From Strongylocentrotus purpuratus (taxonomy: Eukaryota > Echinodermata > Echinoidea > Camarodonta > Strongylocentrotidae), in NCBI RefSeq assembly GCF_000002235.5, contig NW_022145605.1:31297274-31361273 (forward strand): 64,000 bases of DNA. Reading direction: 5' to 3'. Under the pieces are notes generated by a model that made no database searches, had not been told where the DNA came from, and saw only the letters and a list, made by a program, of their open reading frames with translations. This document shows positions 47,910-59,061 of this stretch, piece by piece; within the stretch, counting starts at the first letter, position 1; the number at the start of each line of letters is the position of its first letter. The translations under genes were made by a program, and so were the position numbers.

Positions 47910-49875
47910 ATGGCTTCAGTAGTAAGTACAATTTTCAGTTTCAGACCTAACGTATCTCGTTTCTGATATTAGCTTCATTATCAATATCAAACTAGTATAT
48001 ATCTCAATTCGAGAAGGGCATTCTTATTTAAGAGATGTGATGTGACATTCTAATAAAACAATTTGTTATGTTTAGTTTTGTTACAATGGTGTCATGGTAT
48101 AGTTCATTTACTAAAAACTCTCAATCTTAGGGTTAAGGGTTCGAATCCCAGCCAGATACTAACGTCCTCCGGTAAGACGTTAATTCATATTTGCCACTCT
48201 CTACCCAGGGATAGTTGTTCGGGTAATGATGATTGCAGGTACCTCAGGACGAACAACATTGATGCTGATGAGGTTTCCTTGTGTAAACGGAGGTGTAAAT
48301 TATATATACGATCTGTCGGCAAACTTCGAAATTGTTTTGGAGGTTCTGATGTTTTCTTATTTTGCCTATTGGCACAGATGAAATCTTCATGCAAGCAATA
48401 CATTCTCTGTGGATTACATTGCACTTTTTTGTTTAATTATATACTGCTTTGTTGCAGTGATAAATAGTCCCGGAAAGTATCCGAGACCAATCATTGATTT
48501 TGACGCGGCTCTTTCTTTATTTCCAGGTAAAAACCCTGTCCCTTTGCCTGTGCCTAATTGCATTTGTTACACTGGAAATTAAAGGTAAGAACGCATCTTT
48601 ATTATTTATATTTTATCATGTTTTATAATGATTTTAGAACGAAGATGACAAATAATACCTCTTTGGTCTCTTCGGGTACATACGTCATTCATGGGGAAAT
48701 GTACAATGTATTTTACATGGAAATAATATATATCAATATAATGAATATCGTGTTAAAGATGGAATATGCAATAATTTTCAATGGTTATTAAAGATTCTGT
48801 CTCACAGTAAATATATTAGGGGACACCAATTTTTTCTTTGTAAACTCGTTAATAACTATTTAATTCGTCCTTGTTTTCACGAAGTGACGGTAGTGAGGAA
48901 AATCGTAACGCAAAGTGAATGCAATTTTTTTTCACTACCGTCATTTCGTGAAAACAGCGACGAATTATTTGTTGGTATACGATATAAAGTCAAACGAATA
49001 CATTTTTTATTGTTATTTATGTACTTAATGATATTGTTCATAACGAATTTCATTGGTACGGCGATTTGAATATCATCTACATGATTGAGGGATGATTTTG
49101 CAGGAATTCCATATGTTTTGTGACTATCCGTGTCGTCTTAATTAAATATTCTGTCGATGTACGTGCATTAAAAAATACAAACCTATGGATTCAAAAGAGG
49201 TAGTATTGGAGAACAGGTTAAAAACAAAATTTTATTTTGCTTAAAGTGTCATTGTGATCGCTAAATTCACATTACTTTCTCCTAATTATAGCCCAAACCA
49301 CTGATCGCACTTCGGAGTTTCAAGCCCTCTGTGATAGATACAGAACAGTGATGAACGACTGTGAAGAAAAACTTCCCGGGCTAGTGACTGCTGATGAGCA
49401 GGCTTTGCTGAAGTCAGCCGATAATAATCAGGTGTGTTTGGAAGAGGAAGGTGAAACGAACTTTGCCGATGCTTGTAAGATCTTGGAGAGCGTTTGCATC
49501 CGAGTTGTCTCGTGTCCCGCTTCAGGTAAGGAACATCGCCGAAGTAGCCATTTTTTTTTATTTATTTATTTTTTTAATTTTTTTTTTTTTTTTTTTTTTG
49601 GGGGGGGGGGGGGGCTGGTATATTTTGTTTAGGAATTCGGTTTATCTAGGAGCCATTATTGTTGCAGGGGCTAAATGTCGTATTAAAACCTTTTGCTCAG
49701 ATGTCACTTTATCAAACGATCTGCCGGATTGATATTATAATGAGTTGTTAATAAATTATGGAATATTCAAGGAAATAATTGATGTGTTTTCTCATCCTAT
49801 ACAGCTCGTTTTAGGCGTTCTTCCTCCGTCTCTGCTTCTGCTGAATCATCCGTTGAGTCTAGTGAAACAGACTAA
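47910..49875 (+). CDS. Gene 8: small secreted six-cysteine protein, four exons
   Basis: Exons 47910-47921, 48527-48584, 49292-49525 and 49805-49875; 124 residues. EKLPG with LLKSAD, and the private change DACKILES in place of DACEILES, a charge reversal between two Cys. Intron 2 holds the 105-bp palindromic element and lacks the acceptor duplication. Intron 3 has an expanded T run then a G run (49,551-49,614). Confidence 0.85.
48085..48300 (+). mobile_element. tRNA-derived SINE in intron 1 of gene 8
   Basis: B box at 48138-48148. Full-length, although units 7 and 9 on either side carry the deleted form. Confidence 0.65.
48862..48966. mobile_element. 105-bp palindromic element, copy 2
   Basis: Same ends (AATTCGTC and GACGAATT) and arms as the copy at 18,051. 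Units 3 and 9 give the empty site (CTATTAAATTATTTG). TA flanks on both sides would fit a Tc1/mariner-type MITE, but the other copy does not show them. Confidence 0.65.
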
Positions 49876-50171
49876 GAAGGCCATCTCCATGACATGTCAA
49901 AGGTCGTTACCTTGAATATCGTCTTTAAAGGAGATCAAAGAGTCTTGTTCTGTCATCTGCTAGACATCTGACTTTCTATTTATTGTAATTCATTTCAATC
50001 TATTTCTATGTATTGATCACCTACATATTATAAATGCAATTTATTTTGCGACTTCAAGATGATTAAATGGTGACATAATACTGCCCTAATCAAAATAGAT
50101 ATTAGAGTCTTACACATACTGTAATTCATTCAATTTAAGCCAAGCCTTCATCATCCGTGATTATCTTGTAA

Positions 50172-50437
50172 ATAGACTGCATTATACTTAAACATTTTAT
50201 TATCGCCTTTATCTGCATTGTACATTGTGTTTACTAATTGGTTACATTGTTCACGTTAGTACTTTTATACACTATATACCTATTATCGATTGTATCTTTG
50301 TGTTATTATCTATGTATAATATATAAGAATTGTATTCACAAGTCATGCATTGCTTTTTATACTTTGATGTTTGTTTGTACTCTCATACCCCGGAGGGGGT
50401 TAAAGAGTCAATCCAATTCTAAATTCTAAATTCTAAT
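50172..50437 (+). mobile_element. Unit 8 LINE-like 3' tail
   Basis: Variant AGTCAATCCAATTC. The flank 50,438-51,070 is closest to that of unit 4 (TGGGACGGCATATC) and has no gene. Confidence 0.45.
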
Positions 50438-51069
50438 GTGATATACAACAAAGTGATAATCAGCTCCAAGCAAACTAAACTGATAAACTTATTCTTTCTT
50501 ATCTTACATTTATAATAGTCATCTGGGACGGCATATCAAACTTGAATTACTTACATCAATTTTATTCTTTTTGTAGATTATGCGGTATTTAGGATAATTT
50601 TCCCAGACCCATTTTACGATTTTCGAATTTTCGTTCTAAGGCTCCACAATCTTTGATATATACCTGATATCTGTGTATGATCTAAAACCTTTAATAATAA
50701 TCCTAATCTATGACAGTTAATATCAAATTCTCTTCTGACTAATTTTCAATTTGTGTTGACTCTAGTTTCAAGGATATTTTTTATTATTTATACAAATTTG
50801 ATTTGCGTAGTTACAACATAACACTTATACAGGCTAGTGCCCTATTTTGAATTTGTACTATTTGTATTTATAAGTTGATGGCACATATTCAAGTTTTATT
50901 GATGTTATTTTTGTATTAACATATTAATGTTTTTCTTTCTTGAATTGATTAGATTTTAATAACTTATTTATAACAAGAAACTTGTAAATTAAAGCCTTTG
51001 ATTCATATGAGGGCATACTATTTCTTTGAAATAAAATTCTAACCGAACGAAAAAAAACTGTCTTGAATA

Positions 51070-51436
51070 ATTACTTGTTGATCTTTAAGAATGTAGTTGT
51101 GCTACGACCAATATTGAAGAGTGATTTGGAAGAGAGGAAACGTAGCATGCAATGAGATGATACAAAACTAGAAAATAGAAAAAAAAAGCAATATGAGAGG
51201 GTCGATAGAGAAAGAAATGGAGAGGGGAGAGGGAGGGAGAAAAGGGGAGATGGCGTGGAAAAAAGAGAAAGAGAGGGGTGGGGAGAGCGAGATAGAACGA
51301 GAGAAAGAAAGAGAGAGAATAGGAGAGAGAGAGAGGGAAGAGCCTGGATAAAGAGTAAAAGAGAAGGGGAGAGAGAGAAAAAAAAAGAGAAAAGAGAAGC
51401 TAGGATAGTGTATGAGAGAGAGAGAGAGAGAGGGGT
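51070..51436. repeat. Unit 8 GA-rich block, short form
   Basis: Shares the GAAGCTAGGATAGTGT deletion join with unit 4 and lacks the telomere-like stretch. Confidence 0.85.
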
Positions 51437-52303
51437 ATCAATGTCTATCTTAAAATAAGAAGAGATGCAAGCTGAAGTAAAAGAATATCATACAGATGTT
51501 GTAAAGTGCCTGAGGATGTGACAATGTACCCAGAGGTCGAATGTTACGTTTGTAATATATATTTTTACATTCGAATTCATTTGATTTGAATTATCATTTG
51601 ATGAATAGAAAAGGCATAAATAAGAACGACGATGGTGATTAGAACATCCTTTAACAAAAGAGGACGTTTCCAGAAAGATCGACTTTTCGTTTAACTTAAT
51701 TTGAAGTCAATTTATTTAATTAAAGTTCATATTTTCATACTCATGTATAGAAGACAAAATGATAATTATTGAAATAAAGTTAGTAATGAACATGAAAGTA
51801 ATGATAACGATTTTGGTCTTGAAAATGTTATGCTGTATGTATGTATTGATTAATTTATTCATTTTATTCCAATTGGATAAAGTCTTTTTCCCGGCTATTT
51901 GAATAAGTTCATTACTAAAAATACCCTCTGATTTCATCAAGTTACATGAATATGAATATAGAAAACTCTTAATTTGCTACATGGAGACGAAATATCTACA
52001 TGATAATTTAATAATTGATACTTTGTCGTTCATTTTTACCATCGAATGACGCCCACCATGAACACAACACAACGTCAATTACTCCCCAAAAAAGTTCTGC
52101 GTGTTTTGATTTTTTTTTGTTTGTTGATTTTTGTTGTTGGGGAATAGACATCTGATCTTATGTGGCTGTGAGAATGGAGAAAATATTGAAACACAAAATG
52201 CATTTACAAGGCCTTCATTTAGCATATAATGGTCCGATATCGATATTGGAACGGAATAGATCAAAATAGTTTTATTTTCAGGGAATTGAACAAAAAACAT
52301 CAA

Positions 52304-52838
52304 GGGCCTACAAAAACAACATCAGTAATTGTTATATATGTTATACGAAATTGACTGCCAATACGCGAACTCGAATGCCCGAGTTCATCTTCCAACAATA
52401 ATTGCCGGTGAGTTTGATTGATTCTTGGCTCACGCGCTAGACGGAATTCATTTGAATGATGAAAGTGTAAAACCCCATTCACAAGACTCTATATTGAATG
52501 ACTGAAGTATAGTTTGAATGACAGTCTCCGCCAAAAATGACGTCTGTGCTAAATTGGACGAACCTTTGAGCGAACCTTTGTTAAAAAATATCGTAAATAA
52601 ATTTAATTAAACGTGACAGTTAATTGAAATATGGCAGACGATCTAAAAAAAAAAAATAGGAAAATTACCAAACAGATAAGTTTTCATTTGTTTTGGACCG
52701 GTGGAGTTTATAAACACATGTAAAATAAAACCACTGCCGAGCTGTCAAAAAGACAATTGATTGGCGGAATAGATATAATTATGGAAGGCAGAACCGTTGC
52801 CGCTGGAATTAAAGTCAAAGATAATAACATATTCATTC
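52304..52838 (+). pseudogene. Unit 8 MADD-gene remnant
   Basis: ATG at 52631; E-box altered to AACGTGAC. Spacer 51,437-52,303 holds nothing recognisable. Confidence 0.5.
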
Positions 52839-53685
52839 ACAGTTTATAATATTAATAACATATACAAGATAATTTGAAAAACTTTAATCTTTATTTCCCC
52901 CCTTTTTGTTTAATCCCACTTATTTCATCAGATTCAGCTGAGGGTAGAGACTTACACGTTTTACATGATACCCCAGAACCCAAAATGTTCTTGTTGGCAC
53001 ATTATGATTACTATTTTACTCCCGACAATAACCAATTTGTCATAATAAATGCTTCAAAAAGAGTTTAATATTTTATTCTCAAATATCATCATTAAGTAAA
53101 CCATGTATTTATATCATTTAAACTATCATTGGAAGTAATCACGTATTTTCACTGTTAATTTCCCTGCTTGATTGTACAACTGAGTGTCCCCCCCCCACCA
53201 AGGCTTTACTGTTCATTATGATAATTTCAAAATCATCATTTATCACTACTGTTATTATTATAATTTTTTTCATTTTAGTATTATTGTTAATATTGTTTTA
53301 TCATCATCATTATTTGTTATGACAATAAATATTATTATTATTATTATTATACTTATTATTATTATTATTAATATCATAATATGTTTCATTTAGGTTGACA
53401 TTTTTCCCTTACAAAAACCTTGGTTGCTATGTACAACAGTTAATTACATGTATTCAATATCATTTCACCTTCAATGGTAGCTATTACGTATAACTGATCA
53501 GACAATATCAAATTATAACAGTGTTGACGAAATCGGTGAAGCAATTACCGTGCCAATCAACGGATTCTTGTGTTTGTAGAACATCCTAAATTATTCATTA
53601 TGAATTTCAATAGCTGAATATGGTTATTATTTTGTATATCCTTCAGCTGTCATTAATTCATGATCAATCGGTAGTTTGAATTGTG
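52839..53685. repeat. Unit 9 upstream spacer
   Basis: C run at about 53,189-53,195 and ATT microsatellite at about 53,255-53,380. No gene seen. Confidence 0.7.
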
Positions 53686-53688
53686 AAA

Positions 53689-53891
53689 TGACAGTTTAGC
53701 TGTTTACTAATGAAATACAAAACGACAGTTTAAATTAGTTGATAATGAAATAGGAGATTACAGTTTAATTAACCAAAGGTAAATTGTTTTCATAAAAAAA
53801 GTTTGTCTCAATTTGCATGAATTGACCCGCCCTCATCACAAATTTAATTTTTTTAGATCCTATAAAAGGAGGTTAAATGATTTGTTTCATC
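53689..53891 (+). promoter_or_regulatory. Gene 9 promoter
   Basis: First motif TGACAGTTTA at 53689; TATAAAAG at 53861-53868, 172 bp downstream, as in most units. Confidence 0.75.
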
Positions 53892-53955
53892 ATTCACTCA
53901 TCATTCTTCGATACTTCACTAGATTCAAAGCATTCGATTCAACGAACCTTCTAAC

Positions 53956-55537
53956 ATGGCTTCAGTAGTAAGTACACATTTCGGTTACAGACCTAACGTA
54001 TCTCGTTTCTGATATTAGCTTCATTATCAAAATAAAACTAGTATATCTCAATTCGAGAAGGGCATTTTACTTAAGAGATGGGATGTGACATAGTAATAAA
54101 ACAATTTGTTATGTTTAGTTTTGTTACAATGGTGTCATGGTATAGTTCATTGATGCTGATGAGGTTTCCTTGTGTAAACGGAGGTGTAAAATTATACATA
54201 CAATCTGTCGGCAAACTTCGAAATTGTTTTGGAGGTTCTGATGTTTTCTTATTTTTGCCTATTTGCACAGATGAAATCTTCATGCAAGCATTACATGCGG
54301 ATTACATCGAACTTTTTTGTTTAATTCTATACCGCTTTGTTGCAGTGATAAATACTCCCGGAATTTATCCGAGACAAATTATTGATTTTGACGCGGCTCT
54401 TTCTTTATTTTCAGGTAAAAGCCCTTTCCCTTTGCCTGTGCGTCATTGCATTTGTTACACTTGAAATTAAAGGTAAGACCGCATCTTTATTATTTAAATT
54501 TTTATCATGTTTTATTATGAGTTTAGAACGAAGATGACAAATAATACCACTTGGGTCTCTTCGGGTACATACGTCATTCATGGGGAACTGTGCTATGTAT
54601 TTCACATGGAAATAATATATATCAATATAATGAATGTCATGTTTAGAATGGAATATGCTATAATTTCCCATGGTTATAAAAGATTCTGTCTCACAGTAAA
54701 TAAATTAGGGGACACAATTTTTTTTTGTAAAATCTGTAATTAACTATTAAATTATTTGTTGGTATACGATATAAAATCAAACGAATGATTTCGCAGAAAT
54801 TCAATATGTTTTGTGACTATCCGTTTCATCTAAATTACAAATTCTGTAGTTGTCCGTGCATTAACAAAATAAAAACCTATTGATTCGAAAGATGTTGCAT
54901 TGGAGAACAGGTTATAAACAAAATTCTGTTTTGCTTAAAGTGTCATTGTGATCGCTAAATTCACAACACTTTCTCCTAATTACAGCTCAAACCACTGATC
55001 GCACTTCGGAGTTCCAAGCCCTCTGTGATAGATACAGAACAGTGATGAACGACTGTGAAGAAAAACTTCCCGGGCTAGTGACTGCTGATGAGCAGGCTTT
55101 GCTGAAGTCAGCCGATAATAATCAGGTGTGTTTGGAAGAGGAAGGTGAAACGAACTTTGCCGATGCTTGTGAGATCTTGGAGAACGTTTGCATCCGAGTT
55201 GTCTCGTGTCCCGCTTCAGGTAAGGAACATCGCCGAAGTAACCATTTTTTTTTTTTTTTTTTTTTGGGGGGGGGGGGGGTGGTATATTTTATTTAGGAAT
55301 TCGTTTTATCTAGGAGCCATTATTGTTGCAGGGGCAACATGTCGTATTCAAACCTTTTGCTCAGATGTCACTTTATCAAACGATCTGCCGGATCGATATT
55401 ATAATGAGTTGTTAATAGATTACGGTATATTAAGGAAATAATGTATGTGTTTTCTCATCCTGTATACAGCTCGTTTTAGACGTTCTTCCTCTGTCTCTGC
55501 TTCTGCTGAATCTGTTGAGTCTAGTGAAACAGACTAA
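53956..55537 (+). CDS. Gene 9: small secreted six-cysteine protein, four exons, terminal copy
   Basis: Exons 53956-53967, 54415-54472, 54986-55219 and 55470-55537; 123 residues because one Ser codon is missing in the tail (SSSVSASAESVESSETD). The signal peptide is the most changed (VKALSLCLCVIAFVTLEIK) and exon 3 has ENVCIRV in place of ESVCIRV. Cys pattern, RFRR and three S-x-E sites remain. Intron 2 is the shortest (513 bp) through a deletion. The 3' flank diverges after about 55,650. Confidence 0.85.
54121..54192 (+). mobile_element. Internally deleted SINE, gene 9 intron 1
   Basis: Same deletion join as units 5-7, although unit 8 in between is full-length. Confidence 0.65.
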
Positions 55538-56560
55538 GAAGGCCATCTCCATGGCATGTCAAAGGTCGTTACCTAGAATATCGTCTCTGAAGGAGATCAA
55601 AGAGTCTTGTTCATTCATCTGCTAGTTATATGAATTTGTATTGATGTAAATCTAATTTTATTTATTTATAAGAATAATAATCTTTCAAAGTCCACTCCAA
55701 ATTTTATTAAGTTAAACCGAAAGTGGAAATTCTATTTGCCCAATTGATCGTGAGTCCGGCAGCCATTGAGCAGCATAATAAATTCAATTTTTGTTTGCAA
55801 TCTCAATATGATTAAATGCTGACATAATACTGCCCTAATCAAAATATATATTAGAGTTTCACAATTTATGTAATTCATTCAATTTAAGACAAGTAAATTC
55901 AAATCTTTGTTGCTTTGTCATTTACAACAAAGTGACTTCAGCTTCAATCAGTCTAAACTGAAACTTATTCTTTCTTATCTCACATTAAAAGCAGGCATCC
56001 AGGGTGGCATTACCAAAGAACATTAGTTAATATCTTAATTAAAAATCAGGGTAATTCATTTTTAGACTATGCAGTATTTAGGGTTATTTCATTTTCTCAG
56101 TCCCAAATGACGATTTTCGAATTATCGTTCTATAAAGGTTGACCAATCTTCGATATATATCTGGTATCTATTTATCTTTCAATAATTATCGTAACCTATG
56201 CCAGATAATATCAAATTCATTTTTGGCTAATTTCCAATCTTTGTTCAATCTGATGTTCAGCATTTTGTTTTGTTTCAAGAATATGTTATTCCTTTTACAA
56301 ATTGATATCGTACGTGTACTTACACCATGTTTTATACAGGCTCGTTTCCTGTTCTGAGTTTGTACTATCTGTATTATAAGTTGATGGCACATATTTAGTT
56401 TGGGAAGTTTTTTTTATATAACTGTTTTCTCTATAGTTATAACAGCAAAGTTGTAAACTAAAGCATTAGACTAATATGAGGGCATATACTACTGCTTTGA
56501 AATAAAATTCTAACCAAAGGAAAGAACTGTCGTGAATATATACTTTTTAATCGTCAAGAG
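55538..56560. other. Unit 9 3' flank without the LINE-like tail
   Basis: TTGTTGCTTTG runs directly into TCATTTACAACAAAGTGAC, where units 1-8 carry about 270 bp of LINE-like sequence. A private stretch (about 55,660-55,790) follows the 3' UTR. No gene seen. Confidence 0.5.
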
Positions 56561-56760
56561 TTTAGTTGTTCTACGACCAGGCCAATATTGAAGAGTGATT
56601 TGGAAGAGAGGAACGTAGCATGTAATGATATGGGACAAACCACCTAAAGAAGAGAGAACGAAGCAATAGGAGAGTGTCGATAAAGAAAGAAAGGGAGAGA
56701 AGAGAGGTTGTGAGAGTTGAAAGATAGAGATAAACAGAGCAGGGGAATTAAGAGAGACAT
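56560..56760. repeat. Unit 9 GA-rich block, truncated at the inversion joint
   Basis: Degenerate GA tract (about 56,640-56,760) that stops at AGAGAGACATTTTGCG, where sequence in inverted orientation begins. Confidence 0.65.
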
Positions 56761-57039
56761 TTTGCGATCACTTCAAATTACAGTTTAAAGGATACAAAAG
56801 AAATGGTTTTATTTAATGATAGCGATTAGGAATACAACTGTTATCTTAAAGAAACAACAACATTTTTTTTTTATTTATGAAGAGCTGGATGGTGGGAGTA
56901 AAATACTGAACAAGTTTTGGGTTGAAACGCGTAAGTCTATACCCTTAGCTGTAACTGAGGAAATAATTGTGAATTAAAAAAAAAAAAACTTTCTAAAAAG
57001 GAAAAAAAAGTTAGAGTTGTATCAAATTATCTTGTTCAT

Positions 57040-57480
57040 GTTATTAACAGAATAGACTGTGAATAAATACCTTATTAATGCTAAATATATTACTTATTGC
57101 GGATGTGGTATCGAAAATAATATCGCACCGTGTTGTTGTTGTTGTTGTTGTTGTTGGGTTTATCGGCGATATCCATCGATTCCGATGATTTCCGCCAGGC
57201 TGTGTGTGAAGGCGTCTTGCTCTCACTTCCGCTGCTCTACGTTTTTGTGATTCTGATACTTGCCCAGTGTGTGAGATAAAGATTTATCTTGGCCTTTTTT
57301 ATTGGCGAAGTGCAAGATTGTGGGGGGTTAATGTGCTCGTTACTCATTATTTTTTAAGTCATTTAGTGTTAGAGCTGGTTGGAATTAATATTATGAAGTT
57401 TCGGTGTCAATTGATAGGGTTAATGATAGATAATGTGTATTATGTTTAATAGTATGCGCATTTAATAATCGGCTACCATC
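57040..57480. other. Stretch between the membrane-protein fragment and the inverted spacer
   Basis: Contains a short GTT repeat (57,132-57,157) and a 60-codon minus-strand frame (57,044-57,226) with a poly-Thr run produced by that repeat. No recognisable gene. Confidence 0.4.
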
Positions 57481-58210
57481 ATTTATTCAGGCTTTCGTAT
57501 GTCCATCATCTCCTCCGTCACTCTTTTACTTTTTTTGAAGAAAAACAAATCCTGAAAAGCACAAGAATGATAACACAATGCTATAATACACTTTATAATT
57601 CTCTATATCTTCCATACCTTTTATTAAGTCTAAAATGATTGAGCAGTTTTCTTCTTTTCCAAGTAGATTTTTTAGGTTAGGATTCGTCACGTGAAGTCTG
57701 CGATACATACGATTCCTCCGTCACTCTGTTACTTTTACGGAAAAAAAAATATCCTGAAAAGCACAAGCATGATAACACAATGCTACAATACCCTTTATAA
57801 TTCTCGTCGTCATCGTCCAATAGGCCTTGTTCGTAATTGTTCCAATTATCGATAGAATTATTGACCGCTGCGCCGGTCCTCTCGTAGAGTATAAAACACG
57901 CTTGCTTACATTAATTGTTGCAGCAGCACACGAAACGTCGTGATCTTTTAAATCCCTTATTGACCACATTGCGAGACAAACGAATATCACTAGCAATATT
58001 ATTTTCAATATCTTATTATTTATGACTTTATTTCCAGCGGCAAGGGTTCTGGTTTCCATATTTTCATTTGTTCTGCCGACCAATGATCCTTTTGACAGCT
58101 TGGCAGTGGTTTGATTTTACAGATGTTTATAAACTTGACAGTGCCAAAACAAATGACAACTATCCCGTTTGGTGATTTTCTATGTTTATTTATCATCAAC
58201 ATCGTCCACC
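57480..58210 (-). pseudogene. Longest copy of the MADD gene: membrane-protein fragment
   Basis: The minus-strand frame from about 58,210 aligns with the unit 3 remnant (TKRDSCHLFWH, LSKGSLVGRTNENMETRT) and then continues into a hydrophobic segment ILKIILLVIFVCLAMW (about 57,958-58,008), as in a type II membrane protein with a basic cytosolic start. After a frame change near 57,890 an acidic stretch (NNYEQGLLDDDDENYKG) and a second hydrophobic stretch follow. About 200 bp containing that second stretch is duplicated (57,525-57,600 resembles 57,725-57,800). In-frame stops near the start and the frame change suggest a pseudogene. Parent family not recognised. Confidence 0.45.
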
Positions 58211-58460
58211 TTATCTTAATTAACTATCATGTGTAATTAAATATTTCTACGATATTTTTTAAATATACTCACTCAATTTTTTTCTTCAATTTAGCACAAA
58301 CCCCATTTTCGGCGGAGACTGTCACTCCAAAATATACTTCAGACATTCCATTTAGAGTATCTGGCACGGGATTTTGCACTTTTATTATTCAAATTCATTA
58401 CGTCTAGCGCGTGTGTCAAGATTCGTTCAAATTTGTTGTCCAATGTCGAACGGCGAACCC

Positions 58461-59061
58461 GGGCTTTCAAAGGGACTTGGTAACATTGTAAAGATGAAAG
58501 AAACCGGTGGTAAGGTAAAGAATTCAATACTAGATGTACAATTAAAGATAATCTGAAAGTTTAAGTGAAAACAGACCATTATTAACGATAAACATTGGGC
58601 AAAACTTATCTGATCGAGACCTTAATTCTCCCAACTACATTATTACAATTTTATTAATTTTTAGGTGAATGTAAATCCTCACAAAGCAGTGAATTGGCTG
58701 CATATACCATTCCAGATATGTAAGTGTTAACAGATTTTTAAAAGCCTGTCTTATGTCTTATTTTTCTGGAAAAACGGTTGGGAAAATTCGAAAATGGTCG
58801 GGAGAATTTACTGTTTAAATAGAGGGTGTTGCAAAGTGACGCCTTCCTAGAAAACCATTGACATTAATATCTTTGTGGTTTGAGAATTTTTCCAGGAATG
58901 TTTGCATACTAGAGGATTAGTACAAATAAAGGAAGATAATTAGGAACATTTCATACACAAATTACGCAATTCTTTCCTCAACCTTCAACAATGTTACCGA
59001 GTCACTTTAAGTTCGCGAATTGACAGTCGATTTTCTTAACATTTTCATTCAGGTAAACATG
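58461..59061. other. Unassigned single-copy sequence
   Basis: No reading frame, repeat or motif of note; AT-rich and without similarity to the array units that I could see. Confidence 0.4.

Larger units (their letters stand above)
56765..58460 (-). repeat. Inverted partial unit at the end of the array
   Basis: Read on the minus strand, it follows the order of the normal intergenic region: the segment with TTTGAACGAATCTTGACACA and the MADD remnant (58,460-58,020), then, after about 0.95 kb absent from the other units, ATTCACAGTCTATTCTG, TAATAACATGAACAAGATAATTTG, a CTCAGTTACAGCTAAGGGTA stretch and ATTAAATAAAACCATTTC (57,065-56,770). The gene itself is not reached. Confidence 0.7.
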
